Counted from the first letter of the stretch, positions 25,890-39,668 are shown. The stretch: 64,000 nt of DNA from Onchocerca volvulus (GCA_000499405.2 HG738138.1:16655054-16719053), one strand, 5' to 3'. Made by a program: numbers and translations. Notes: a model not told the origin generated them from the sequence alone.

Positions 25890-25916
<27 letters not shown>
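25890..25916. repeat. poly(A) tract
   Basis: This is an uninterrupted A run of about 27 bases in spacer DNA, with no upstream sequence recognisable as a retroposed gene. Confidence 0.9.
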
Positions 25917-25920
<4 letters not shown>

Positions 25921-28297
25921 TACCATTTATACAGAATAATAAACCCCATTAAAAAAGAAAAAACTCATTTATTAGTCGCATAAAATAACAAAATCTCATT
26001 GAAAAAACTCGCTTATTAGTTGACTGGTATAATTTTGTTCATTAATATAATTTTTGCGATCAAAGATCGAAGGTCAAGATTGTGTGCTTCTTCTCATTCT
26101 TATTTGCCAATACTAACAATGCTTATTTATTTGTATTGATATGCGAAGTGAAAAGAATAATCCGAGTGACCATCTGCGATTGAGTGACCATTACACCAGG
26201 ATAAGAGTATCCTGCAGAAAGCCCACACACACATATACACTCATATTGATGAATGCATGTGTCTGTCATACCCTCAATCTCATGATTAACATTTTATTAT
26301 TTTCACGTTTTCAGCAAGCATGCCGAACAAGTTCCGAGGGAGGCCATGACCTTGATTATCCATTTTGATTCATCCCTCATATTTGTTATTATTTACTTTT
26401 ATTTATTTTCAATTGAAATTGGATGCAAGGATTCTCTAAAAGTAATATTCAACAAATTAGTTCGTATATCAGAAATGAATATCAAAAATAATATTTTTGA
26501 TATTCAGTTTTTTGATGTGTATTACAATATAATTTCTTGAAATAATGGTTGAATACTGGTGCAATTTTAAATTTAAGCTTAATTTTGGGATTTTACTTAA
26601 ATTCGAACCAATAATTGAAGGATGCAAAAATACTACCAGTTTTTTTCTTGCATAAAAAAGAAAAATGACACTATAATATTTTAATATTTCTTTGTTTACT
26701 TGCTTCTTAGTCATTTTGTTTATCTACACATGTTATATCTTATTTGCTACATTTTTTTCCTTTCATTCACTAATTACTGAAAGATAACAAAATTGAGAGA
26801 TAAGTGATTATATGATTAAGAAATGAAGAGGTCGAAAAAAATAAGAATGAAGTACTCTAAAATAAAGTAATTTTTTTTTTGGAAAAATATGAATAATCTA
26901 CAAATAATTTCTTAAAAAATAATAGTTATCTTTTTTGATAAAATTTAAATTTAAACTTATTCGTTTTCATTCCATGCATTATAATTGAAGATTATAATTT
27001 TTTTAAATTTTTCCAAAAAAGGACAAATTTTTGCCTTTTTGATAACAATTTTATTAATTGTCTGTTTTTCCGTTTTATACTTGCACATGCTTTCGTTTTC
27101 CATTATTCGTTCGAATATTGTGTTTGCTTTACTATAAATTTAAGTCTAAAATTTTTATAAATGCTATACATTTATAGCAATCATTTCACCTTTTTTACTT
27201 ATTTTTAAAATTTTTCCAACTTTTTGAAATAATTCGATAATTTGTGTAAACTATGAGTATGCCATCTTATTGATCGACCGTTTTAAGTTATTATTCTGAT
27301 TATTACCAGTGAAAAACATTTTGAAATTCATTTACAGAATTCAATAGTTTCGAAGTGTCAAAATGGAACTAAAAGGGATCATCCAATCAATAAGAGTTGT
27401 GGATGAAATTTGATCAGTTGTTAAAATCGTTGTCTAACTGAAGTATGTTTAATAATATATTAAAATCTGTTCAATTTCTCTGGTCAAATTCGAATCACTC
27501 CTTATGGGTATAACTAATAAAGTTTATAAAAGTCTTATAGACTTGATTGTTTTTTCTTGATTCCCATCTTTGTTGTTTCCGATCGTCTCTTCTCGATTCC
27601 TATTTTTGCAGATTCTTGCCATTTCTTCTTAATTCCTGTCTTTGCTATATGTTTCGATTCTTCACCGTGAAATCAAAGAACATATGAATCATAGAATCAT
27701 GAATACTTTGAAAGTTTGATGACCAAAGTATTTGTTTCAGAAATCAATTTAAGCTATTAAAATATTGGTCAAGTTCAAACAGAATCCAACTTATCACAAT
27801 ATTTAATTTTCAAAATGCACGACTTTTTTTCTTTTTTTAATTTGAATTTTTTTAGATTGTTTCATCAATTTGATAAATTATTCTCTATTTTTACGGCCAG
27901 CAATAGTTATAGCTTCATCAATAATATCCATATTTTCATAGCTCTTACTTTTCCATCACAAATATGCTAATATAGTTAGATCATTGGAAATAAGAATATT
28001 GCATCGTTTCATATCAATTTTGTCATTTTATTTTGATAGAAAAAAAGTTTTTAAAGATCAAATAGTGTTGAGGAGAATTATCACTTCAGATTTGATCAAA
28101 ACGGATGAATCAGTATCTTTTGAAATCGGAACCGAGAAATCGATAAGAAATGTTTCAGTTAAGAATGAAACACGCAACTGGAAATTGCATTAGAAAAGTG
28201 GATGAATAAGAGATGGGGAAGATGAGAGAGAAATTCGCATTGTTTATTACTTCTGTTAAGAATGAAATTCTGGTCTGTCACCAGAAATTATATTGTC

Positions 28298-28368
28298 TGG
28301 AGGTTGGAGGGATCGAACCCCCGCCTCTCGCATGCAAAGCGAGCGCTCTACCACTGAGCTAAGCCTCA
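28298..28368 (-). tRNA. tRNA-Ala(UGC)-like element, probably degenerate
   Basis: The minus strand folds as a tRNA of 71 nt. The D arm is GCTC/GAGC with the A box TAGCTCAGTGGTAGAGC. The anticodon stem is CTCGC/GCGAG around TTTGCAT, giving anticodon UGC. The T arm is GGGGG/CCTCC around TTCGATC, with an intact B box. The acceptor stem is defective: TGAGGCT against AACCTCC gives mispairs at 1-72 (T/C) and 6-67 (C/A). Position 3-70 is A-U, so the G3-U70 pair that alanyl-tRNA synthetase reads is missing. It may be transcribed by Pol III but is unlikely to be charged with alanine. A pseudogene or tRNA-derived repeat is more likely than a working gene. Confidence 0.6.
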
Positions 28369-28705
28369 CGTGTCGTTTTTAACTTTTGATCATTTCAATT
28401 TCAAAAATAATTTTTTTTAAATATATGATTGTGAATTATGGAAATCTATTGTCATCATCTTTCTCTTTATCTCACTCTTCCTTATAAGTTCTTCATGGAA
28501 TTATCATTATTAGAGCAGTTGCTATCTTATCATTGATTACCATAAATTATTATTTCAAGCAAACGACTCATGATGGTTATACTACTAATATAAACAAATA
28601 TTACGATTAATCGCAACTTTAATCTTATCATTAGCAATTATAATTATATAATTAAAAACATAATTGCTATCAATAATTATCGGAAATTAATGATATTTCG
28701 CCAGT

Positions 28706-28882
28706 TAAGTTATCATAATAAATAACCATCAATAATATTTGCAGAAAACATTAATTACTGGAATCAAATTATAATAAATAACTACCAGTAATATTTATAA
28801 ACAATGTAATTATTGAAATTAAAATATAATAAATAAACTATTAATAATATGTGTAGAAAATGTAATTGTTGAAAATTAAAAT
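28706..28882. repeat. degenerate tandem repeat, about 57 bp x 3
   Basis: There are three AT-rich units, each containing ATAATAAATAA, then AATAATATTT or a variant, then AATGTAATTATTGAAATTAAA or a variant. Divergence between units is considerable. Confidence 0.6.
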
Positions 28883-29226
28883 ACCTCATTCAAAGATAAC
28901 ATAACATTTGCAGAAATTAAAAAAGAAATAAATGAAAATTATAGCGATAAAATGTTGATGAAAAGAAAGCTATCAGTCACATATAATAAAGATGAAAGAG
29001 AAAATGGATGAAGTAGAAAGGAAGGAAAAAGGGAAAAGAATGTTGGAATAATGATTGGAATCATAGGCATCCATAAAAATGGTTGTCAAATTTGAATTTG
29101 TCATTTGAATAGTTGTTGTATTGGTTGCTAACTTCTTCCATTATATGTGACGTGTAGGCAATGAAATTTGTTTATTTTAAACAATTATTAAATTTAAGAA
29201 TTACTAATAGTAATAATTCACCTAGT

Positions 29227-29230
<4 letters not shown>

Positions 29231-29277
<47 letters not shown>
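29231..29277. repeat. (TA)n microsatellite
   Basis: About 23 TA dinucleotides occur, with one TTTA interruption, 360 bp upstream of the Dispatched-like start codon. A pair of related blocks (GTGACAAATGTGTCACCTG and GTGGCAAATGCTTCACCTG) follows within 120 bp. Confidence 0.95.
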
Positions 29278-29637
29278 CTGTTTTTGTCACTCCTGCAAAT
29301 CAATAACGTGTGACAAATGTGTCACCTGCTAGGTATATTATGCTTTTGTCCTCTCATATATTATCACTAAGCAGTGGCAAATGCTTCACCTGATCTATAT
29401 TTTTGTCATACTTAAATTTTGATAATTCCCAATGAGTTAGTATGATGTGAGAATTACTATGAAATTATTAAGATTATTCTAATTTATATATTTTTTCTAT
29501 TCGAAATTTTCTAAATTTTAAAATTCAATCGTATAATTTTCAATATTTCATACATTTCTTGCCAATATTTCATTAGAAACTTTCAGATATAATTTACTTA
29601 TTATTTGATAGAAGAAATTAAAGGCAAAATCGACTGG

Positions 29638-32600
29638 ATGATGAAATGGCGAAGATTTTCCGAAAAATTGGAAACAATTACTATAAATGTACGAGATAGG
29701 TAAAAATTTTTATTCATATCAATTTTTAAACTCATATTTCATAAGCTACGGAATATAGATACATGGAAATCTGGTGTTATTTTTTACTTAAACTTAAAAT
29801 TGCCCATGGATATTTGTGAAGAAATGCATAATATGCCAGAGGTGAATCATTTCATTTTAATTTACTTTTGTCTTTGATTAGAATTACTAGGCAATTGAAA
29901 ATTATTAGATTTATTAGCTAATACATACGCTTTGTCGTGAAAGTTTCCAAATACTTGGCATAGACGAATAGATGTGATAAAAATTAAATTGATTGGCAGA
30001 GGATTCATCCTTCTTATATAAACAATTATCCGAAATATTACTAGCGAAATCAATCGCTAAGTTTTCTTTTTTGAAAGTTTCTTTGAGCATTCTTTCGATC
30101 TGTTTGAGCTTTATTTTCGTTCGTACTCTCTTCTGGTTGGTCCTAATTCTTCGTATAATGGAAGTTTGCTTACTATATGTCAACCATAACACAATTTACA
30201 ACATGTCAACATAGCGCAACGAGAGAGTTTATTTAATTCATGTCACTGTGGCACAGCACAATTTACAACAAAATGTTGATTATTGCGTAAAAGGTCAAAA
30301 GCTTGGTTATACGAAGACATTTCTATATCACAAAAAAATTCTTCAATTATTCCTTTATATCTATATTCCAAAAAAAACAAAAAAAAATATTCCGGTTTTT
30401 CCGACACTTCTCTTGAAAATATCTTACCATCTTGCTGTCATTGAAAACTATTTATTCCAGGATAGAATTTAAATCAAAAATATTGCTTTATTATTATGCA
30501 ATTAAAAGACAACCAATTCATTAATTTTAAATTTCCACTTTATGCATTCGTTCAATCAAATGAATTGTTTTAATTTTCTTTCAGCTATGTGAACTTTTTA
30601 TTACACTATTCCCTGCATGTTATTATTTTAACAATATTAATTTCGTTATGTTTGTCAGTTTATCCAGTATTATTTTATTATGATACTTTCGTATTCAATC
30701 CATCAGTTGTAAGTGTAATCCATTTTATTTTTTAATTTGCAAATTAATTTAAGGATAAATTTCTGAATATATTTGTTAAAAAAGGAGTGCTTTACTAAGG
30801 ATGTTGAGAAAAATCAGTCATTTGATTCAAATTTTTATTTTTAATTTTAAATGTTAAGTCAGGAAATTTAAACACAATATTTTTTACTCTCTCCAATTTC
30901 ATATTTCAATTTATAAAATTACATGAAAAAATCTTTGTTTTAACTTCAACGAAATTATGTTTTGGAATTTTACGCTAATGAGCTCTTTATATCTGAGGGA
31001 TTTGAAACTCGTACTACTTTTTTATCGAACCAACGATTAGCATTGGAAAGTTTGATCGATATAGCTGCCGGAGAAAAGCATATCAAATCAGTACGTAAAC
31101 GTGATATAACCCATAGTGACATACAACGAAAGTTAGCAAATTTAATTTAATTGGTTCGAATCAAGAATGATTATCATATCTTTCAAAATATCTTCACTTT
31201 TTTCTCAAAATTCATGAAAATTTCACGAACATTTTTCAATTTAACATTGTAAATTTCAATTTAACAATTTAACATTGTAAACTTCTCAATTTCACTCATA
31301 AAGTTTACAGGAATGACCGATTTCTCGACCTCAAAAGTATTAGGAAAAGCGAAATACAACCGAAAATGCCACATAATGCATGTGAACAGTATTTCGTCCT
31401 TGGTACCATGATTCCGTATGAAATTACCTTAGTATTGTCGAAATTAATTTTCAGAGTATCATCGTTCAATAATGTATGTACTATATTTTAAAATATATTT
31501 TCAAAAAAAAAAAAAAAAAAAAAAGGCACTCATCGAATCGATACATCGATCCAGTCAATAAGATCGATTAGATTTGATCATTGCTTAGGCATTGACATAT
31601 CTTGTTTTGAATTACTCATACATAATCCACAATATATTTTCTTACTGTAAATCGCTGGCACTTCTCAATCAAGTACCATCAATTGCTTGCATCATAATAA
31701 AGGATATTTAAACCAGATTATTGCATAAATTAAAAAACTTTGCATTCGGAACATTCTTGCGATTTTTTAAATTCCTTAATTACTTCCTTTATTCTTTGCA
31801 GTTATTCAGTATGCATATAATGCGACGATTATGTGCCATCGATTCAATTATCGATAGTGAAATTAGTTTGAATAGTTTGAATGGAACGAAAATAAAACGT
31901 TTACCGTTTTCCTTTAATCTTCCTTACTACACAATGTGTTTAAATATGGATATTTCATCAAATATGGATTCATGCTCTGCACTTAATTCTGATTAGTAAG
32001 TTTATTTTTAAATCTTAAACTTTCAGTTTATCAAAGAGAGAATTCGAGATAACGATAATATATGCATAGATAAGAGAGAACCTTGGAATTCAATGCTGCA
32101 AGGAATGTATCGGGATCTATTTTCTAGAGAATGTTTCAGATTCTATTTTATAGAAATTGTGTTGAATCTATTATGATAAGTTCTAATGCCTGTAGAAAAT
32201 GGTTGCAAATAAGTTTTGCTAAATTTTAAATTTGAATCATTTTGAAAATCACTAATTCTTGCGTGTATGTTTTAGTTTATTTTGCTTCAGAAATGTCCTC
32301 ATCATTGAGAGCAATCGATCCTGTTTATGTGATAATTTCAGCATTGATATGTTCAAATCGCTTATCTTATCATGTCAGTCTGACGACTCACCAATTCAAT
32401 GTCAACTACCTATTGCCAAGCAACTCTCCAATATAATATTTCAAAAAAATGATGGACCTATAGATGTTGATCAACCGTTTTATTTCTCTGTAGTTTTACC
32501 GGTATTTACTTATCTTGAATAATTTGTACAAATTAATCTTATCAATTTTGATGCCATAAACGAGATGCAAACAACTTAGAAATAATATATATTCATTCTT

Positions 32601-35600
32601 CTTTATTGCTATACTGCTTAAAATTTCTAGGAATTTCTAAAAATTACGAGGAATTTAAAACTTCAAAGCATTCGTCGAATAAGCTTGCTTCCTTATAATT
32701 TCCACATACACATGGATGATTTCTTTGATAGCTGATTTATTTATTTTTATAGATTTCGGTTTAAATTTCGATTTGAAGCTTCCGGTGATTTATAGATTTC
32801 GCGATCGGATGATGGCAAATCAAATCTTCAATTTTATTCAAATTTGCTTCGAAAACTGCAAGAGGATTATAAGGGCGATGAGTTGGAATTAATGGGAGCA
32901 ACATTTGGAGTTAAAGAAGGCTTATTTGTGTATAAACTTCGAGGTGATGTACAACTTGGCGTATTTGCTGTCGTTCTTGTAGTACTTATCATACTGATAT
33001 ATACTGACAGTATTTTCTATACATTTTGCATCACTTTTAGCATAATATTATCCATCGGTGTTGCTTTCTTCGTTTATACGGTTTGTTTCTTTCGTTTTTT
33101 AATCATTTCATAATTCTTTCTTTTAACTGATAAATAACAACAAACGTTTCATTTACTGATAACTGTAACTATTACTAAATGTTCCATTTATTTGTAATTA
33201 TTACTAAATATTTCATACATCATTATGGTAGAGAATAAAAGCAAAAAAAATTGAAGCTATCTTTTAATTTACTGAATAAATGGTTCATTTTATCACTTAC
33301 TTCAAATTTATGCAGTCTGTCACCAAAACGATAATAGATAATTTATCATTAATGGAAAACTTTTTGGCATCCATTATAGGCTTGAACTTTCTCCGATTAG
33401 TTCGAAAATTTTCTACAGTATTACATTCTTAGCATTATCTGATGAATACAAATATAATTTGGTGAGATGGACGATAATTTCGAAAATTTAGAAAACAATT
33501 TGATAAAGTTGTGAAAAGAAGTTTCAAAAAGAAAATAAATAAGCCTAATTATTTTTTCATTTCATTCAATTTTTGTTCGAATAAGTAAACCTAATTCGTT
33601 TCTTTTCTTTTTTTTCTTTTTTTATCTTTTTCTCGATGTATGTGTTTGAATGACTTTGCCATTAGTATAGAAAATATTTATGAAAACGAATTTTTGAAAT
33701 TCATTAAACGAAGTTCATTTATATGATGGGAAATGTCTAAAGGAAAATTTACAAACAAGTGGATCAACAAAAGAGATCGTTTGATCGATTGAAAATATTC
33801 TTTCATAACTATTTTTAGTTGCATGAAAAGAAATAAATACCAAATGGTCATTCCTCCATTCCCTACCATCCTGCATCAGCGGCGCTTGTTTAATCTGGAA
33901 AAGTTCAATAATTGTATGACCTTAAAAGGTCATTTGTTTCGGCGAATAACAATTATGTAGCCATTAAATGAAAGTAATAAACTGCAAAATACCCATCCAG
34001 AAAAGAAGAAAGACTTACCTGATGAATACTTTTAAATTACCCCCTCGTTACCTATAAAACGACAAATGAATCAATAATAGTTGGACGCTGTTATTTTGGC
34101 GTGCTGTTTTTTTCCCTTCTTAGCGCTATTTTTTTCCAATTCTTGCTTTCTTATACAGTGATTTTCATACATTAGACTTTGTAAGCTATTATTTTCTTCG
34201 AAATAGAATTCTTTTCTTGCTAAAATCTCTTATTTTAAACATAAATATCATTTTTGATTAGTTAACTTATACTTTCACCCGAAATTTACACGATATTTCA
34301 CTGGAAGACGTAGGATTTCGAAAAATTTTTTAACTATTTCAAAAAATTCGAAATATCTTGAAAATAGATTTTGCTATCAAATTGGTATATAAGATTTATT
34401 AAAACGTATAAAGTATTGATTTTCTTGAAAAAATTTCAGGTAATTCTTGGAATTAAATTTTTTCCATTTTTAAATTTACTTGCAATGATACTTGTTGTTG
34501 CTGTGGGTGCCGATGATGCCTTCCTTTTTATGCATCAATATCGGAAGCATAAAGAGGTTAACAATTTTGATAATTTTCTCATTTTTTGTCTTTTTTTTTT
34601 TTTTTTTTTGTGAACAACCGAAAATACACTTTATGTAATTAATTTATTAACTATATTCTATAGACTAAATTGAGTGTAATACATTGTTTTTCCGGACTAC
34701 ATTTTGCAGCTTTCCCATAAGCAGTAAGATTTTTTCGGTGATCAAATCACTGAATAAATGTTACACTTTTATTAAATTGCGTTTTAGGATGCTGGCAAAA
34801 AATGGTCACCAATATTACTGAATTATGATATGAACAATATAAAGGAGGAAATTTCTGATAAGGAAGAGGTAATCTTTCAGTGATTTATTGATAAATGGAT
34901 TAATGCATTTCGCTATGGCTGCCACATAATTTCTCCTTCTATCATGATATATTCTGGTGATAATGATGGTGATAATGTTGATAATATAGTGATAATAACA
35001 GTAATCACGATAATGATAAGGATAATCATTCGAGTGTCATCTTTTATTTTATAATACCTGTTACTTTTGTTATTTATCACTGAAACAATATTCCATGAAG
35101 TATTCTATTGGAGCAAACTTACAATTGAATTTTCATTTGTTAATTTGATGATAGAAGTTTTAGTTAATGGAACATCATCGTAGACAGGTGATATCAGGTT
35201 TGAGTGATGCCTTATCACATGCTGCAATTTCAATGTGGGTTACATCAGCAACCACTGCTGTTGCATTTTTCGCTAATCTTGCTTCAGAAATTATGGTCCT
35301 TAGGTTGGTAAAATATTTATAAGTTATCGTTCCCAGTCAAAAAATATTTAAGTCCAAGATTGAAATTTGAAAAGAAGTTAGTTAAAAAAAATGATTTAAA
35401 TTTAAAGTTAAGAAATTCCAAATCAATAAATTGTCAGTAGCAAAATTTTGCAGAGCAAAAAAAAAAAAGAGAAATCAAATTGTTAATACGTGCGATCTTT
35501 CTGTTTCAATATTTTCCTATTTTAAGTTCCTTGGTTTTCCTGTTTCAGGTGGAAGTGAAATATTTATTATTGAAGTGAAATATTAATCTTTTGTGCTTTC

Positions 35601-38600
35601 TGTTTTAGGTGTTTTGGTATATATGCTGGAACATTAATGATAATCAATTACGTACTAGTGATAATAATACTGCCTGCTGCAGTAATTGTTAGTGATGCAA
35701 GTTCTAAATCATTTACCATTCCGAAATTCTCTATTTCGAGACTAAAATCTCGAATTAGTCAGTTTTGGCAAAGTGCTGCTGATAGTTTTGATGTAATATT
35801 CAGCAGATTAATTCCACAAATTGTATATATTATTCGAATACCATTGATATTACTAACACTTGTTGCATTTACTGCATCAGTGTATGCAATTGTTAAAACA
35901 CCTGGAATTCGATTGCCGGAAAAGAATTCAATTCAGGTTATTTAGTTCATGATTTATTTCTTTTTAATTTTAATTTAGAAAACAGTTAAGTGATAATATG
36001 TTTGTGATGGAAGATTAGTATTATAAATGATAGTAATTAGCAATCTAAAGAAGTAGTTAGTAATTAGTCCTGACAAATCAATTAATCTTGTTACCTTATT
36101 CATAACTCTTTTTTTTTTTAAAATTTCGAGTTAGAAAACAATTAAATGATAATATGTATGGAAGAATAATATTAAAAAAAAAAAAAGGTTAATATTAATA
36201 AGTGACAATAATTAGCAATCTAAATAAATAATTAGCAGTTATCTTGACTAGTAAATCAATTTTAATAAAACCAAGAAAATTATTTTACTATTTTTAGTTT
36301 TTGCGTTCAAATCATCCATATGAATGGTTCGATGAAAATGCTGCAACATTATTCGATTTTTCGGTCGGTCAACCTCCAAAAATGAATATTATTGCCATTT
36401 GGGGCATTAAACCAACTACGTTAGTAAATTGAAATTCTTTTCAAAACGAAAAGAATTATATAATCAGAATAAATTTTGGAATTTTAGGCAGTATCTTGAA
36501 GATATGAATGATTCTCTATAATATGTAAAAACCATCTTTCAGAATTATATATTTTGGGAATGTTTGAAAATGTTTCAAAGGAACTTCCGAAAACCATTAA
36601 TAATTACTAATTTCGAATCTTGATAATTCGTGAATTATTTGGGAATTTCACTAATGTATTTGAAAATCCAACAAATTAGTGAGAAATTATTACATTTTAA
36701 ATTGCTTTTTCATATTGGGAGTTGAAAAGTTGAATTTTTTAAATGAGAAATATATTGAAATACTTTCTAGAACGGGAAGTTCTCTAATTCCAAATGATAA
36801 AGGATCGCTAAATATAGATACTGAATTTGCTGATATTTTGGCTAATCATCTACTGGAATTTCAGGTTAGTTGTTAATCACAAGCTAACATCAGTTTATAA
36901 TTTATCTCAACAAGTTTAATCGTAGAAATTTTGAAAACAAATGTAACTCAAAATCTTCCAACCAATTATTTCAAAAAAATCGAATTCATGTATTCCGTTT
37001 TGAAATTTAAACTGGAATATTTTCAGATTGAGTGCATTGAAATTTTCAATTAATATTCACTAATTTTAGGTATTGCTTAAAAATATCAGCCGTGAATCGA
37101 AGCCACGTGTGGAAGGGAACTTATGGTTAGATGGATTCATTGAATGGACAAATTTGAATACAACTTCTCGTGGTTGCCAACTATTTGGTGGAAAACAATT
37201 TGAAGTATCAACTGTTCTTTAATTACTTCAAAATTTTCTTTCACCAAAAGTTTTTTCTTTCTTTTAAATTTAAAATTAGCTACTTTTTATCAATAATGAA
37301 AGATACATTTGTTGATATTGATTTCATTATTGGATCATTTTTGGCATGATTTCACGATGATAATTTACATTCTTGGATGATTTTTTTTAATATGTAAAGA
37401 ATTAACTATGTGTTTAAATTTATGCTTAATAAAAATTTGAAAAGAATAAAAACTAAACCAAAATTTATAAAATTAAAATTTAAAATCAGAATTTACGTTC
37501 AAAATTTCAAATTACATATAATTAACTTTTCGCATATTTAAATTTAAATTCAAAATAGAAATTTTAAAAACTTAGCATTTCTCGGTAATATTATAGAAGT
37601 CTAGAACTTTTTTTTTTTTTTCAGTCGAAATCATTTTCTGGCGATCAGCTTTCCCGTTGTCTTCTTCAATATGGCCATGCTACGTCACTTCCGATATTTA
37701 ATCAGTGGGATCAAAAAGATAGCGATGGACCAATTTTTGATAAAAATGGCGACTTTTTGGCGTATTTTTTAGTAACTTATAGCAGATATAATTTTTCATT
37801 GGTTTTCAAAGAAATGAAACCATTTTTCGATTTCATGTCCGATGTAAGAGATGCGGTAGAACGAAATGAACTTTCGAGTAAGTTATATCGGTTCACATAT
37901 ATTTATTACTTTAAAATGAATAAAAAACTTTATTTTATCCATCATATTTCTTTTTTTTTTTCGTTCATATGAAATTGTTTATGGACTTAAGATAAATTAA
38001 ACAAAATGGTTAAATGGAATCAGTTAGAATTTTAAAATTTCAGTCTTTCAAAACTAATATATCTTAGAATTATATTACTGAATAATAAAGGAAGGATTTT
38101 TTATATTATTCAATATTTTCGACTTTCCGTTACAGAATTTAACCAACCTATAATGTTATCGAACAGTCAGATAACAAAATTATATGATTTATTGGAACGT
38201 ATTTTGAATGGTACTGCTACTTCGGTGTTTATTTCATTGATGGTTAGTATGGTAGTGATAATTGTTATCACTTTTGATATGATGCTTTCACTTTTGGCTA
38301 TGATTTGCATTTCAGCCGTTGTTGTTATAACTATTGCTATCGTATTTTGGGCTGGTAAGTTTTAACTATTTTAATATTTAGAAGGAAATTCTTTTTTTTG
38401 TCAAAGATTTGAAAATTTGTCTGTCCAAATTTTTATGATTATGAACATGTATATATTTTAAAAGCGAAGAGTTGATTTATTTTAATACTAAAAAAAATGT
38501 TCTTTTTTTCCGAATTTGAAAGTTTGTTTACTCGAATTTTTTAAGATTATAAATATATATATTTTAGGTTGGACAGTTAATGTCGTCGAAGCAACAATAA

Positions 38601-39350
38601 TTGTCTTAACAATTGGTATGAGTTTCGATTATTGTCTTCATTTTGCTGTCGGTTTTCGACTTCATAAAACTGGTGATTACAGGTAATTTTATTTTTTCAC
38701 TCAGAGATTTTTATCTTCATGTATCGTTTCAGTAAATATTCGATAAATGCAAGCAAATTATTCCTAATTAGCATAATTATTGGTAAAAATTGAATATTTT
38801 TATCAATTTTTTAACTTTTTCAAAGTCTTTTTACAAATAATTTATGTTCATTGAAAATAATGATGATGAATGAATATTTCATTCATCTCTTATCATTGAA
38901 GTTATATAGTAATAATTGATGAAAATATTTAATTTTTACTAGAAGTTGCGCTAATTAATTATAATTTATTTTCATAATTGAATATATTTTGCTTATTTAT
39001 AATTAGCGAGACATTTATTAATAATCAACGATACTTTTTTTTTTTAGTTTATTGATTTTAATTTTACCAATAAATTTTCTTAATCATTAAAATTAGATTG
39101 TTTCCAACATTTTAGTATGATAGCATCGGCTGTTGGTATTCCCGTACTTCTGGCAGCTGTTTCATCATTTTGTTCAGGATTTGTTCTGATCGGTGCTTCA
39201 ACACAAGCATTCTATGAGATCAGTGTGTTTCTTATGTTAATAACAGTTATAAGTTTTACTGTTGCAGTATTTGTTTTTCCTTCAGCGGTTACTTTATTAC
39301 TGCAATATTGCTGCTCATCATTTGATCGAGCTGCAATCACTCGATTTTAG
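29638..39350 (+). CDS. Dispatched/CHE-14-type RND-superfamily membrane protein
   Basis: Seventeen exons splice in frame to 945 residues: 29638-29699, 30585-30708, 30983-31090, 31802-31995, 32276-32501, 32796-33080, 34440-34556, 34788-34868, 35164-35303, 35609-35936, 36298-36419, 36771-36864, 37070-37204, 37625-37877, 38136-38354, 38568-38682 and 39116-39350. TM1 lies at about residues 29-52. A large luminal loop starts [10 protein letters not shown], like GFEPR in Dispatched. A sterol-sensing-type TM2-6 block has the TM4 motif GADD at 356-359. A second loop has [12 protein letters not shown]. The C-terminal TM8-12 block has GWTVN and GMSFDYCLH (D850), matching Dispatched GLSVDFTLH rather than Patched or PTR forms. 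Dispatched releases lipid-modified Hedgehog using a cation gradient; nematodes lack true Hedgehog, and C. elegans CHE-14 acts in apical secretion and cuticle formation. The exon 3 acceptor (AATGAG) is weak. AATAAA at 39396 is a plausible poly(A) signal. A sibling such as PTD-2 is not excluded. Confidence 0.9.
29930..30420. repeat. diverged dispersed repeat, copy 2, in intron 1 of the Dispatched-like gene
   Basis: This matches the body of the element at 24620-25255 in the same orientation, with insertions and poly-A expansion. It lacks the flanking 59-bp blocks seen at copy 1. Confidence 0.55.
34957..35032. repeat. degenerate GATAAT-type repeat in an intron
   Basis: This is a run of GATAATG/GTGATAAT/GATAAG variants inside intron 8 of the Dispatched-like gene, with no coding potential. 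Confidence 0.7.
35966..36265. repeat. intronic duplication, about 150-bp period
   Basis: Within intron 10 of the Dispatched-like gene, TTAGAAAACAGTTAAGTGATAATATG ... AATTAGCAATCTAAA ... AATCAATT recurs 150 bp later with moderate divergence. It is a local tandem duplication of non-coding sequence. (Motifs are quoted in pieces; the first block starts near 35975 and the second near 36131.). Confidence 0.65.
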
Positions 39351-39384
39351 ATGATCAAAAGTATGACTTTTACATACCTTTTCT

Positions 39385-39668
39385 AATGTAATTTAAATAA
39401 ATTTGAAAAAAAAATTCTACCAAACTTGGCATGAATTTGATAAATATTAAATACTGTATGTATCGAGAAGTCAACAGACATCTAAGATTTTACCACAGTT
39501 CTTTTTGCATTTCAAAGCAATTTAATTTGTAAAAAAATTCATAATAAATTTGGATGAAAATTTCGTCCATCTTGACATGAATTTGACAAATACTAAATAT
39601 TGCATGATATCGAGAAGTAAATAGACATCCAAGATGTTACTTTTTTTTTTTTGCATTTCATAGCAAAA
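39385..39668. repeat. tandem duplication, about 145-bp period
   Basis: Two diverged copies share ATAAATTTG, then CTTG(G/A)CATGAATTTGA, AAATA(T/C)TAAAT, TATCGAGAAGT, ATAGACATC(T/C)AAGAT or close variants, and TTTGCATTTCA. The first copy begins 35 bp after the stop codon of the Dispatched-like gene, so part of it is probably 3' UTR. Confidence 0.75.

Larger units (their letters stand above)
22837..29637. other. 6.8-kb intergenic region
   Basis: This AT-rich spacer lies between the TatD gene and the Dispatched-like gene, both on the plus strand. No protein-coding exon was recognised on either strand; the open frames present lack homology and splice context. It holds a dispersed repeat, a tRNA-like element, short tandem repeats, poly-A and TA runs, listed individually, and presumably the promoter of the downstream gene. 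Confidence 0.55.

Noticed and set aside
29862..30192. Two overlapping minus-strand open frames
   Set aside because: They lie within a dispersed repeat inside intron 1 of the Dispatched-like gene and share no homology with known proteins.
33320..33475. Open-looking stretch in the 1.36-kb intron of the Dispatched-like gene
   Set aside because: It has internal stops in the needed frame, and exons 33080 and 34440 join in phase across TM2-TM3 without it.
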